Origin: Vibrio tetraodonis
Lineage (GTDB): Bacteria; Pseudomonadota; Gammaproteobacteria; Enterobacterales; Vibrionaceae
DNA: 64,000 nt
Reading direction: 5' to 3'
Assembly (NCBI RefSeq): GCF_003350295.1
Contig: NZ_QLYY01000015.1
Span: 1 to 64,000 of the forward strand
Below are positions 1 to 7,849 of this stretch, piece after piece. The position numbers were made by a program, and so were the translations under genes. How positions within the stretch are numbered: position 1 is the first letter of the stretch; every line of letters begins with the position of its first letter. Below the pieces are notes generated by a model. The model made no database searches, was not told the DNA's origin, and saw nothing but the letters and a program-made list of their open reading frames with translations.

Positions 1-218
1 CTGCAAACCTCTTTAATGGATTTATTTCTCTGCAATCCCATCCAAATGACGAGCCATACTGCTTGTTGGGCCGGTAGCCGACGCCTTCTGATACTCGCTT
101 TAGATGTTTCATAGAGAGCTTGCTCTATCCATTCAAGTTGAATGGCATTAATTACAGACTCATAATTTTTGCCATCTTCAATAGTATCATGAGCTAGAAC
201 TAACTCTTCAGCCAACAT
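1..218 (-). CDS. IS4-family transposase, N-terminal part (truncated by window edge)
   Basis: The frame is open for 72 codons from ATG at 218 to the window edge. The product has the IS4 transposase N-terminal domain pattern: [10 protein letters not shown], then [20 protein letters not shown], then NKSIKEV, the hydrophobic and basic block that precedes the DDE catalytic core in this family. The catalytic domain is outside the window, so intactness cannot be judged. No clear Shine-Dalgarno precedes the ATG; instead a terminator-like hairpin ends a few bases upstream, consistent with low transposase expression. Confidence 0.8.
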   Translation of the reverse strand, partial: MLAEELVLAHDTIEDGKNYESVINAIQLEWIEQALYETSKASIRRRRLPAQQAVWLVIWMGLQRNKSIKEVC

Positions 219-219
219 A

Positions 220-251
220 GAAAAATCCCCACTAACAAAGTTAGTGGGGAT
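220..251 (-). terminator. Hairpin plus T-run just upstream of the transposase start
   Basis: ATCCCCACTAAC (225-236) and GTTAGTGGGGAT (240-251) form a perfect 12-bp stem with a 3-nt loop. On the minus strand it is followed by TTTTTC and then, 2 nt later, the transposase ATG. It has the form of an intrinsic terminator placed to stop transcripts entering the element from the flanking chromosome. Confidence 0.65.
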
Positions 252-342
252 TATCATACGATCCCAGGATCGTTCAAGTCTCTAAACCGATCGGCATTAG
301 ATGGTCGATCATCAGCCTTTCAATCGTAAGCAGCGACAAAAT

Positions 343-1374
343 TTAGTTGTTACTATGTAGCTCTGAGTTAAGTTCTACCGCGGTTTTGTTAGCCAGACAC
401 TCAATCTGACCTGTGACTGAGTTGCGACGGAAGAGTAAATCGGATACGCCAGTAAGATCGCGCGCTTTAACCGTCTCAACTTCATTGCCTTGTGAATCTA
501 GCATAAGAACTTTGGAGCCAGCAGTCACATACAAGCCAGACTCAACAGTGCAGCGATCGCCAAGTGGGAAACCAAGACCAGCATTAGCGCCAAGAAGAGA
601 GCTTTCGCCAATAGACACTACAACGGAGCCGCCGCCAGATAGCGTGCCCATAATTGAAGCGCCGCCGCCAATATCAGAGCCATTGCCGACCACAACACCA
701 GCGGAAATACGGCCTTCAACCATACTTGTGCCTGTAGTTCCCGCATTGAAGTTGATGAAGCCTTCATGCATTACCGTTGTACCTTCCCCCACATGTGCGC
801 CAAGGCGAACACGAGCAGTATCCGCAATACGAACGCCAGCAGGTACCACGTAATCGACCATTTTCGGGAATTTATCAACGCAATCAACCGACAAATGACG
901 TCCTGCTAAGCGAGCTTCAATTTGACGCTCAGAAAGCTCTGGCAGATCAATTGGACCTTCGTTAGTCCAAGCAATATTGTGCAGTAGGCCAAAAATGCCA
1001 TCGAGCACTGTGCCGTGAGGCAGAACTAATCGGTTAGAGATAAGTTGCAGTTTCAGAAAGCCTTCTGCAACAGAAGAGGGCTTTTCATCTGTTTTGAGAA
1101 TAACAAGCACTAGCGGCTGCTCAGACTCGGTGGCTTTAGCTGCCAATGCGGCGTTATTGCTATCACCGTTGGTTTCGAATGCTTTAGCAAGCTGGGCACT
1201 TTGGCTCGCAGTCACCTCTATAACTTGGTTGCCTTCTTGATAACCCGTTACTTCCGCTAGTGAGTCGACCAGTGCATCAGTGGGTGCTAGTACAGGATGG
1301 GGGAAAAAGGCTTCGATGATTTTTCCATCACGGTTTTTCGTTGCCGTGCCGAAAGCGAGAGAGAAAGTAGCCAT
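343..1374 (-). CDS. dapD: 2,3,4,5-tetrahydropyridine-2,6-dicarboxylate N-succinyltransferase
   Basis: DapD transfers succinyl from succinyl-CoA to tetrahydrodipicolinate in the succinylase branch of diaminopimelate/lysine synthesis in the cytosol. The 343-residue product is the long form seen in Vibrio and Pseudomonas rather than the 274-residue E. coli form. The C-terminal half is a left-handed beta-helix built of hexapeptide repeats (for example VPAGVRIADTARVRLGAHVG and GVVVGNGSDIGGGASIMGTL), typical of this trimeric acyltransferase. GGAG at 1384-1387 (minus strand) lies 9 nt before the ATG and supports the start. It is monocistronic here; an IS4-type element sits downstream. Confidence 0.95.
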   Translation of the reverse strand: MATFSLAFGTATKNRDGKIIEAFFPHPVLAPTDALVDSLAEVTGYQEGNQVIEVTASQSAQLAKAFETNGDSNNAALAAKATESEQPLVLVILKTDEKPSSVAEGFLKLQLISNRLVLPHGTVLDGIFGLLHNIAWTNEGPIDLPELSERQIEARLAGRHLSVDCVDKFPKMVDYVVPAGVRIADTARVRLGAHVGEGTTVMHEGFINFNAGTTGTSMVEGRISAGVVVGNGSDIGGGASIMGTLSGGGSVVVSIGESSLLGANAGLGFPLGDRCTVESGLYVTAGSKVLMLDSQGNEVETVKARDLTGVSDLLFRRNSVTGQIECLANKTAVELNSELHSNN

Positions 1375-1500
1375 GTTTTGAATCTCCGTTGGGTCAAGGA
1401 AAACGAGTTTCCCTTCTAAGCTTGGTTTGTGTTCATCATAAGTAGAGTGTTTTCGTCTTTAAAGCACCGCGATGGATAACGTCTGAAGGTCGATACTTTT

Positions 1501-1553
1501 TGTCTTTTTACCGACACTCTGTCTTTTTATCTATATTGGTAAGCTCAATATAG
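1501..1553. repeat. Direct repeat and inverted repeat upstream of dapD
   Basis: TGTCTTTTTA occurs at 1501-1510 and again at 1520-1529 (period 19). It is followed by a 7-bp inverted repeat CTATATT/AATATAG at 1531-1537 and 1547-1553. The set lies between the prx terminator and dapD and could be a protein-binding site; no regulator is assigned. Confidence 0.35.
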
Positions 1554-1561
1554 CGTCGATG

Positions 1562-1597
1562 AAAATCAAAAAGAGCCCAAACATAGTTTGAGCTCTT
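1562..1597 (-). terminator. Intrinsic terminator of the peroxiredoxin gene
   Basis: Read on the minus strand, a 12-bp stem (1571-1582 with 1586-1597, one G-U pair) with a 3-nt loop is followed by TTTTTGATTTTC. It lies about 50 nt past the peroxiredoxin stop. A second, shorter perfect hairpin (AACTGAC/GTCAGTT, 1618-1636) lies between the stop and the terminator. Confidence 0.8.
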
Positions 1598-1649
1598 TGC
1601 AAAGTATCTTTGGCATTAACTGACTATTCGTCAGTTGCGACCAAGTCTA

Positions 1650-2258
1650 TTATTTGCTTAGGTCGCTAGCGTGCTCAGATAGGAATGCCGCAACACCTTT
1701 TGGAGATGCATCCATACCTGCTTTACCTTCTTCCCATTGTGCAGGACATACTTCGCCGTGCTTTTGGTGGAAGTTTAGTGCGTCAACCATGCGTAGCATT
1801 TCGTCAATGTTACGGCCTAGTGGAAGGTCGTTAACCACTTGGTGACGAACAACACCTTCTTCATCGATTAGGAAAGAACCACGGAATGCAACGCCTGCTT
1901 CTGGGTGCTCAACGTCGTAAGCTTTGCAGATTTCGTGTTTAACATCTGCAACCAATGGGTATTTTACTTCACCGATGCCGCCATCTTCGATAGCAGTATT
2001 ACGCCATGCGTTGTGCGAGAATTGAGAATCGATAGAAACACCGATTACTTCAACGCCTTTTTCTTGGAAGTCAGCTAGACGATTGTCGAATGCAATAAGC
2101 TCTGATGGGCAAACGAACGTGAAATCTAGTGGGTAGAAGAAAACAACCGCTTTCTTACCTTTAGTGAATTCTGCAAAGTTGAAGTTGTCAACGATTTCAC
2201 CGTTACCTAGAACAGCTGCCGCAGTAAAGTCAGGGGCTTGACGACCTACTAGTACCAT
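1650..2258 (-). CDS. Typical 2-Cys peroxiredoxin (Prx2-like, AhpC/TSA family)
   Basis: This thiol peroxidase reduces H2O2 and organic peroxides. The product is 202 residues. The peroxidatic Cys is C50 in FTFVCPSE and the resolving Cys is C171 in GEVCPAQW, so it is a typical 2-Cys homodimer. An in-frame extension to 2336 exists, but AGGAG 8 nt before the ATG at 2258 and the family start (MVLVGRQAPDF) support the shorter form. It is divergent from an OxyR2-type regulator; in V. vulnificus OxyR2 activates the adjacent prx2, and the same arrangement is seen here. A GGIG motif is present at 93-96, but the C-terminal YF motif of overoxidation-sensitive enzymes is absent. Confidence 0.93.
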   Translation of the reverse strand: MVLVGRQAPDFTAAAVLGNGEIVDNFNFAEFTKGKKAVVFFYPLDFTFVCPSELIAFDNRLADFQEKGVEVIGVSIDSQFSHNAWRNTAIEDGGIGEVKYPLVADVKHEICKAYDVEHPEAGVAFRGSFLIDEEGVVRHQVVNDLPLGRNIDEMLRMVDALNFHQKHGEVCPAQWEEGKAGMDASPKGVAAFLSEHASDLSK

Positions 2259-2456
2259 TTTTTTGCTCCTAAAAAGTATGGTTAGTTCCAAACCATCTTG
2301 AGTAATTTTGGTTTGGTCCGTGTTTGTGCGAGACAAACTATAGTACAGATTGTAGTATTGAAAAAAGCGAAATAAATAGATTAAGTTAATCGAAAAAAAC
2401 GATAGGTCAAAATCTATGCGCCGTTCACCAAATTGAGATATTTAAACAACAAAACT
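2259..2456. promoter_or_regulatory. Divergent prx/oxyR2 control region
   Basis: On the minus strand TATAGT (2342-2337) is a plausible -10 for the peroxiredoxin gene, giving a leader of about 70 nt. It has no good -35, as expected of an activator-dependent promoter. Partial ATAG...CTAT motifs resembling OxyR half-sites occur near 2374-2416, but their spacing does not fit the tetrameric OxyR consensus exactly. The promoter assignment is inference. Confidence 0.35.
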
Positions 2457-3362
2457 ATGACTAAATGGCCGAATCTTAAACAGTTACATTATCTAATCAC
2501 GCTACATGAAACTCGCCACTTTAGCGAGGCCGCCAAAAAGTGCTTTGTTAGTCAATCGACCTTAAGTAAGGGGATTCAAAATCTTGAAGATTTGATTGGT
2601 TGCCCGCTTTACGAAAAGAAAGACAAAAAGGGGCCGCTTGTTTTTACTTTAGCGGGAGAGCAGGTAGTAAAACAAGGTCGTGAGTTACTGGCCAAAGGCC
2701 AAGATTTGGTTGAGTTAGGCCGGCAATGTCAGGGAGGAGAAATGCAAGGGCAATTGCGAGTTGGTTGTATCCCAACCATAGCGCCATTTTTGCTCTGTGA
2801 TCTTGTCCAAGAAGTGAATCAGCGCTTTCCTTTGCTTAATCTCTTGCTAAGAGAAGATACCACAAATAATTTGTTGGCCGCGCTTCGCCATGGTGAATTG
2901 GATATATTGATCTTAGCCTTGCCCGTTGAACTCGATGGAATGGAGAGCAAAATTGTTGGCAATGATCCGTTTAAAATGATCATTAGTCGCCATCAGGCGA
3001 ATACCATTCGCACTCCAATTAAATACGACGACCTTCCCGATGAATCTGTATTTCTGCTTGAAAAAGAGCACTGTTTGACTGAGCACGCTGTGTCAGCCTG
3101 TCAGCTAACCAGAAAAGAAAAGATTAACCCATTTTCTGCCACAAGTTTGCATACTTTGGTTCAAATGGTCGCGAATGGCATGGGCACCACTTTTATCCCT
3201 CAGATGGCGATTGACCATGGGTTGATTGAAAACCAAAATTTGGTGGTTGTCGATCCGCCAGAGCAACAAGCTCACCGACATATAGGTTTGGTCTGGAGAC
3301 CCAGTTCTTCAAGAGTCAACACCTTTAATCAGCTAGCACAAGTCGTTTCTGAGCTACTTTAG
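2457..3362 (+). CDS. oxyR2: LysR-type H2O2 sensor/regulator OxyR2
   Basis: This is a redox-sensing LysR regulator of 301 residues. The winged helix-turn-helix is at about 5-65 (HFSEAAKKCFVSQSTLSKGI) and the effector domain at about 95-300. The two regulatory cysteines are C206 and C215 (HCLTEHAVSAC), nine residues apart as in OxyR. Residue 204 is Glu; as I recall, in V. vulnificus OxyR2 the Glu at this position (Gly in OxyR1) makes the sensor hypersensitive to low peroxide. A TTG at 2433 opens the frame, but ATG at 2457 matches the OxyR2 N-terminus (MTKWPNLKQLHYL). It is divergent from its likely target, the peroxiredoxin gene. Confidence 0.9.
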   Translation: MTKWPNLKQLHYLITLHETRHFSEAAKKCFVSQSTLSKGIQNLEDLIGCPLYEKKDKKGPLVFTLAGEQVVKQGRELLAKGQDLVELGRQCQGGEMQGQLRVGCIPTIAPFLLCDLVQEVNQRFPLLNLLLREDTTNNLLAALRHGELDILILALPVELDGMESKIVGNDPFKMIISRHQANTIRTPIKYDDLPDESVFLLEKEHCLTEHAVSACQLTRKEKINPFSATSLHTLVQMVANGMGTTFIPQMAIDHGLIENQNLVVVDPPEQQAHRHIGLVWRPSSSRVNTFNQLAQVVSELL

Positions 3363-3392
3363 GTGTAGTGATCATGGTTCATTCTCTGTTGT

Positions 3393-3425
3393 AACCAGTT
3401 TTACTGACTGGTTTGTCTTTTTTTA
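3393..3425 (+). terminator. Intrinsic terminator of oxyR2
   Basis: AACCAGT (3393-3399) pairs with ACTGGTT (3407-3413) around a 7-nt loop, followed by TGTCTTTTTTT. It begins 30 bp after the oxyR2 stop. Confidence 0.75.
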
Positions 3426-3975
3426 ATGGTTTTTTATTCTGTTGGTGAAGTTTAACTTGTAAAATTTCACAGCTTTTCCTTGGCGAAGGTTTCATTAAAT
3501 AATGAAACTTAACAGTGTCAATTTTACAATCCCTTTCATCCTGCTTGTTTAAAGTGACTTTATCCGCTGTGCTTGTACATCAAAGCATAAGGTGCCACTC
3601 CTTGTTGAAATAAATTAAACACTTGTTTTAAAGCTCTTCTGGTTGGTTGTCTTTTGGTTATTTAATTACGAAATTTAATTACAACAATGGTGAAAGATCA
3701 ACAACTTAAAGTCAAAAAGATAAAATGTTGAATTTTGTTTTTTACGCTCTTGAGAGCTTTTTATTTAATCTTTAATTGTTATAGTTTAATTAGAATTTGA
3801 TAGGTTTTTTTGATGCTACGTGTTAGTCATGTCTCGGGCTGTATTTGGTCCAGATCACAGTATAGATAGCACAGCGTCTTTGTTGTTTTATAGTTACAGA
3901 TGTAATTTTTATTAACTGCCTTGGTATGCGTAATTAATACCATACTGGGATTGTTGACCGGAGAAGGTAAAGGAA
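3426..3975 (+). promoter_or_regulatory. Long aceB upstream region with several inverted repeats
   Basis: There is no gene in this 550-bp AT-rich stretch. It contains: TGTAAAATT near 3453 and AATTTTACA near 3518 as a widely spaced inverted pair; a perfect palindrome GTTTCATTAAATAATGAAAC at 3489-3508; a CRP-like site (TTTGG-N6-TCACA) at 3844-3859 with 8 of 10 core matches; a possible -10 TATAGT at 3889-3894; and TGGTAT/ATACCA (3922-3927 and 3937-3942) just before the ribosome binding site. The length and number of symmetric elements suggest multi-input control of the glyoxylate operon. No regulator is proven. Confidence 0.4.
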
Positions 3976-5622
3976 ATGCTTTTGAAGACTTCAGCTACAG
4001 AAAATACGCTTAAGCACACACAAGAAAATGGTGTGAGTAAAGGCAGCTTAGAAATTACTACTCATCTTTCATCAGAGCATCAAGAGATTTTTTCTGATGA
4101 GTGTCAGGGCTTTTTGTCTCTCTTATGTGAGAAATTTGCCGGTCAAAACCACGTATTACTCACGGCTCGTGAACAATATCAGGCTCGTATTGATGCTGGC
4201 TCTTTACCTGACTTTGATCCGGATACCCAAGAAATCAGAGCCAGTGATTGGAAGATAAGCAAAATTCCAAATGACCTTCAGGATCGCCGAGTTGAGATCA
4301 CGGGACCAACGGATCGAAAAATGGTCATCAATGCACTAAACGCAGATGTAAAAGTGTTTATGGCGGACTTTGAGGATTCAATGTCGCCAGATTGGACGCA
4401 ATTATTAGATGGTCAGATAAATTTACGTGATGCAATAAATGGCACTATATCCTACCAGGACCCGAAAAGTGAAAAGCAATATCGACTGAAAGACGATCCT
4501 GCGGTGCTGATTTGTCGCGTTAGAGGCATTCATCTCAAAGAAAAACATGTGCTTTTTAATGGCAAACCGATTCCGGGTGCTTTGTTTGACTTCGCACTTT
4601 ATTTTTATAACAACTACCAGAGCTTAATTAAAAAAGGCAGTGGCCCTTATTTCTATTTGCCTAAGCTTCAATCCTACCAAGAAGCTCAGTGGTGGAGTCA
4701 AATATTTCACTTTACTGAGCAATATTACGGCTTAGAGACAGGAAGGATAAAAGCGACGGTTTTGATTGAAACCATCCCTGCGGTATTTGCGATGGATGAG
4801 ATTTTGTTTGCCCTTAAAGAGCATATCGTTGGTCTTAATTGTGGCCGCTGGGATTATATCTTTAGCTACATCAAGACACTAAAGAATCATCCCGATCGTA
4901 TCTTGCCTGACAGGCAGAGCGTGACTATGGATCAGCCCTTTCTCAATGCCTATTCTCGTTTGCTCATTCGAACCTGTCATCGGCGTGGCGCATTTGCTAT
5001 GGGAGGAATGGCCGCATTTATTCCTTCAAAGGATCCAGAGCAGAATCAGCAAGTACTTAATAAGATCCAAACCGATAAATCATTGGAAGCGCAAAATGGT
5101 CATGATGGCACTTGGGTCGCGCACCCCGGGTTGGCAGAGACTGCAATCAAGGTCTTTAACCATGTGTTGGCTGAGCGAAGCAACCAACTTGATGTTACTC
5201 GTGAAGATGATGCTCCCATCCTGGCCCAAGATTTACTTAAACCTTGCCAAGGAGCACGAACTGAGCAAGGTATGAGACACAACATCAGGGTGGCGCTGCA
5301 ATACATTGAAGCTTGGATTTCAGGCAATGGCTGTGTGCCTATATATGGACTCATGGAAGATGCTGCGACAGCCGAAATTTCAAGAGCATCCATTTGGCAG
5401 TGGATCAAGCATGGTAAATCTCTAGATAACGGGCAAGTTGTCACCAAAGCACTGTTTGAACAGTACTTGAATGAAGAGATAAATGTCGTTAAAGCAGAAC
5501 TCGGTGATGAGCGTTATCAAGCTGGACGTTTTGAAGAAGCGGCGACTTTGATGGCCAAACTCACGACCAGTGAAGAGCTAAGCGACTTTCTCACTATTCC
5601 AGGATATGACTACCTAGATTAA
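3976..5622 (+). CDS. aceB: Malate synthase A
   Basis: It condenses glyoxylate with acetyl-CoA to malate, the second step of the glyoxylate shunt. The 548-residue product has the malate synthase A motifs DFEDSMSP (131-138), VLIETIPAVFAMDEIL (from about 262) and GLNCGRWDYIFSYIK (286-300). These carry the Mg2+-binding acidic residues and the glyoxylate-binding Arg of the TIM-barrel active site. The start follows GGAGAAGGTAAAGGAA. The N-terminus is slightly longer than in E. coli (533 residues). aceA follows 99 bp downstream, so the two form an aceBA unit for growth on acetate or fatty acids; no aceK follows. Confidence 0.96.
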   Translation: MLLKTSATENTLKHTQENGVSKGSLEITTHLSSEHQEIFSDECQGFLSLLCEKFAGQNHVLLTAREQYQARIDAGSLPDFDPDTQEIRASDWKISKIPNDLQDRRVEITGPTDRKMVINALNADVKVFMADFEDSMSPDWTQLLDGQINLRDAINGTISYQDPKSEKQYRLKDDPAVLICRVRGIHLKEKHVLFNGKPIPGALFDFALYFYNNYQSLIKKGSGPYFYLPKLQSYQEAQWWSQIFHFTEQYYGLETGRIKATVLIETIPAVFAMDEILFALKEHIVGLNCGRWDYIFSYIKTLKNHPDRILPDRQSVTMDQPFLNAYSRLLIRTCHRRGAFAMGGMAAFIPSKDPEQNQQVLNKIQTDKSLEAQNGHDGTWVAHPGLAETAIKVFNHVLAERSNQLDVTREDDAPILAQDLLKPCQGARTEQGMRHNIRVALQYIEAWISGNGCVPIYGLMEDAATAEISRASIWQWIKHGKSLDNGQVVTKALFEQYLNEEINVVKAELGDERYQAGRFEEAATLMAKLTTSEELSDFLTIPGYDYLD

Positions 5623-5721
5623 TCACCAACATCGTCAGCAACATCGATCGTAAACAGCGGAGAAGGAAGTACCGCTGATATAACAACAGCAATATTGGTT
5701 CATCAATAGAAGGAAATAACG

Positions 5722-7035
5722 ATGACAAACTTAACTCGCCGCCAACAAATTGAGGCAATCGAAAAAGACTGGGCAACCAATCCGCGTTGGAAAAATGTCA
5801 AACGCCCCTATAGTGCAGAAGAGGTGGTCACTTTACGTGGATCCATGGTACCGGAAAATACCATAGCTCAGCGTGGTGCAGACAAGCTCTGGGCCTTGGT
5901 CAATGGCGATGCTAAGAAGGGTTATGTCAATTGTCTTGGCGCGCTCACTGGAGGGCAAGCGGTGCAGCAGGCCAAAGCGGGCATTGAGGCGGTTTATCTA
6001 TCTGGTTGGCAGGTTGCTGCCGATAACAATACCGCATCGTCTATGTACCCTGATCAATCCTTATACCCAGTTGATTCTGTGCCTGCTGTGGTGAAAAGGA
6101 TCAACAACTCTTTTCGCCGCGCCGACCAAATTCAATGGTCAAACGGCAAGTCACCAAATGATGAAGGTGGGATTGATTATTTCCTGCCAATTGTTGCCGA
6201 TGCTGAAGCTGGGTTTGGCGGAGTACTAAACGCCTACGAGTTAATGAAGTCCATGATCGATGCTGGCGCAGCAGGAGTGCATTTTGAAGACCAGCTTGCT
6301 TCAGTGAAAAAGTGTGGTCATATGGGCGGTAAGGTGCTGGTTCCAACTCAAGAAGCAGTGCAAAAGCTGGTTGCGGCGCGTTTGGCTGCCGATGTCGCGG
6401 GGATAAGAACCTTGGTTATTGCTCGTACCGATGCTAATGCGGCGGATCTTTTGACCTCAGACTGCGATCCGTATGATAAAGACTTTATCCAAGGTGAGCG
6501 TACTCAAGAAGGGTTTTATCGTGTGCGTGCTGGTATTGACCAAGCGATCTCCCGAGGCCTTGCTTATGCCCCTCATGCCGACCTTATTTGGTGTGAAACC
6601 GCTACGCCTTGTCTAGAAGAAGCGCGCAAGTTTGCTAAGGCAATCCATGCTCTGTATCCAGAGCAGCTGCTTGCCTACAACTGCTCTCCATCGTTTAACT
6701 GGGAGAAAAACCTTGACGCTGAGACTATTGCTAAGTTCCAGCAAGAACTGTCGGATATGGGGTACAAATACCAATTTATTACCTTAGCAGGGATCCACAA
6801 TATGTGGTTCAACATGTTTGAACTCGCGCACGATTATGCCCAAGGTGAGGGAATGCGTCATTATGTTGAGAAAGTTCAGCGCCCAGAGTTTAAAGCCGCA
6901 GAAAAAGGGTATACCTTTGTTGCGCACCAGCAAGAGGTCGGTACGGGTTATTTTGATAAAATGACCAATACGATTCAGGGAGGAAACTCTTCTGTCACCG
7001 CTTTGACAGGCTCGACCGAAGAAGATCAGTTCTAG
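5722..7035 (+). CDS. aceA: Isocitrate lyase
   Basis: It cleaves isocitrate to glyoxylate and succinate, the first step of the glyoxylate bypass. The 437-residue length is typical of the short proteobacterial form. The catalytic loop KKCGHMGGK (196-204, C198 the catalytic base) is present, as are the Mg2+-site region ADAEAGFGG (159-167) and SPSFNW near the C-terminal third. GAAGGAAATAACG precedes the ATG. It lies downstream of aceB and is presumably co-transcribed. A convergent CBS-domain gene follows, separated by a strong hairpin. Confidence 0.97.
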   Translation: MTNLTRRQQIEAIEKDWATNPRWKNVKRPYSAEEVVTLRGSMVPENTIAQRGADKLWALVNGDAKKGYVNCLGALTGGQAVQQAKAGIEAVYLSGWQVAADNNTASSMYPDQSLYPVDSVPAVVKRINNSFRRADQIQWSNGKSPNDEGGIDYFLPIVADAEAGFGGVLNAYELMKSMIDAGAAGVHFEDQLASVKKCGHMGGKVLVPTQEAVQKLVAARLAADVAGIRTLVIARTDANAADLLTSDCDPYDKDFIQGERTQEGFYRVRAGIDQAISRGLAYAPHADLIWCETATPCLEEARKFAKAIHALYPEQLLAYNCSPSFNWEKNLDAETIAKFQQELSDMGYKYQFITLAGIHNMWFNMFELAHDYAQGEGMRHYVEKVQRPEFKAAEKGYTFVAHQQEVGTGYFDKMTNTIQGGNSSVTALTGSTEEDQF

Positions 7036-7043
7036 ACCATGAC

Positions 7044-7073
7044 AGCGAGTCACTGTTTGATTGGTGACTCGCT
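7044..7073. terminator. Hairpin between convergent aceA and CBS-protein genes
   Basis: AGCGAGTCAC (7044-7053) and GTGACTCGCT (7064-7073) form a perfect 10-bp stem with a 10-nt loop between two convergent genes. Neither flank has a good T-run, so termination may be Rho-assisted or the hairpin may protect 3' ends. Confidence 0.5.
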
Positions 7074-7102
7074 ACTGTTCAAAAGATTAAAAGTGCGCTG
7101 TT

Positions 7103-7543
7103 TTAATCGATTTCCTCAGGTTCCATTTCTTCTTGTAGCTCCAGCAAGTTAATTGCGATGGCCACAAAATCAGTATCGGTAATGATACCCACGAGTTGCC
7201 CTTTTTCGACCACAGGCAAACAGCCAACTTTGTGCTTTTGCATGTAGAGCGCACTTTGTTTTAATCCCGCTTGTGGTGCAACCGTCATTAAATCGGTTTT
7301 CATGACTTCATACAGCGGAGTATTCAGAGTAAAGGCTTGGTTTTCCGGTATGTTTTGTAGACTGGATTCTTGCGCGGCTAACACATCACGTTGTGATACT
7401 ACACCCAGCAGCTGCTTATGAGCATCGACAATAGGAATGTGGCGAATATCCAGTGCGTCCATGGTATGTTTGGCGTCTGAAAGTTGGTGCGAGCGTAACA
7501 GAGTATGTGGGTTACGTGTCATCATGTCTTCGACTTTTATCAT
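7103..7543 (-). CDS. CBS-domain pair protein (AcuB-like)
   Basis: This 146-residue cytosolic protein consists almost only of two CBS repeats: about 7-62 (VEDMMTRNPHTL to LLGVVSQRDVL) and about 80-135 (VMKTDLMTVAPQ to LVGIITDTDFV). It ends in an acidic tail. CBS pairs bind adenine nucleotides and tune partner activity; without an attached enzyme domain the target cannot be read. AcuB-like annotation comes from domain layout and from proximity to acetate genes. AGGAGG 5 nt before the ATG is a near-ideal ribosome binding site. Confidence 0.8.
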   Translation of the reverse strand: MIKVEDMMTRNPHTLLRSHQLSDAKHTMDALDIRHIPIVDAHKQLLGVVSQRDVLAAQESSLQNIPENQAFTLNTPLYEVMKTDLMTVAPQAGLKQSALYMQKHKVGCLPVVEKGQLVGIITDTDFVAIAINLLELQEEMEPEEID

Positions 7544-7849
7544 GGCTGCCTCCTGAGTTGTTGTTTTATCTTTTCTACTATAGACGCTTTCAGTCAGAGC
7601 GTTTGAGAGGTGGCAAGGTTTTTGGTTTTATCTCAATAGAATCGATGTGGTAAATTGTGTACAGTTATAGGGTTCAACTTTACAGCTATCAATCAAATCA
7701 ACATGGATTACAAATATTCACACCTCAATCCTTGCTATTGAGTACGTCCAGCATATACTAGTCGGCTGCGAAAAACTCGTCGTCTGTTTGTGACAGAATC
7801 AGTTCGGCTTTGATCACAGCAAGAGAAACCACGACAAAAGATTAGTAAG
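7544..7849 (+). promoter_or_regulatory. queA upstream region with sigma70-like promoter
   Basis: This is a 306-bp non-coding stretch between divergent genes. TTGCTA (7732-7737) and TATACT (7754-7759) with a 16-bp spacer form a plausible promoter about 85 bp before queA. I see no other convincing element. Confidence 0.4.

Larger units (their letters stand above)
1..299 (-). mobile_element. IS4-family insertion sequence, 5' end only (rest beyond window edge)
   Basis: Positions 280-299, read on the minus strand, begin TAATGCCGATCGG, which matches the terminal inverted repeat of IS4-type elements (IS4 itself starts TAATGCCGATC). Inward of this lies a transposase start at 218. The element end is therefore at 299, 43 bp beyond the dapD stop codon, in a non-disruptive intergenic position. 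IS4 elements usually make an 11-13 bp target duplication; it cannot be tested here because the other end is outside the window. Confidence 0.8.

Noticed and set aside
413..853. 146-codon open frame opposite dapD
   Set aside because: It is antisense to a clear dapD; the product is low-complexity Ser/Pro/Thr with no domain, typical of a shadow frame.
2259..2336. N-terminal extension of the peroxiredoxin by 26 codons
   Set aside because: A strong AGGAG precedes the ATG at 2258 and the family starts at MVLVGRQAPDF; the extension would also cover the divergent promoter.
7787..7822. Possible CRP site before queA (TGTGA ... TCACA)
   Set aside because: The half-sites are too far apart for the 6-bp spacer of a CRP site.
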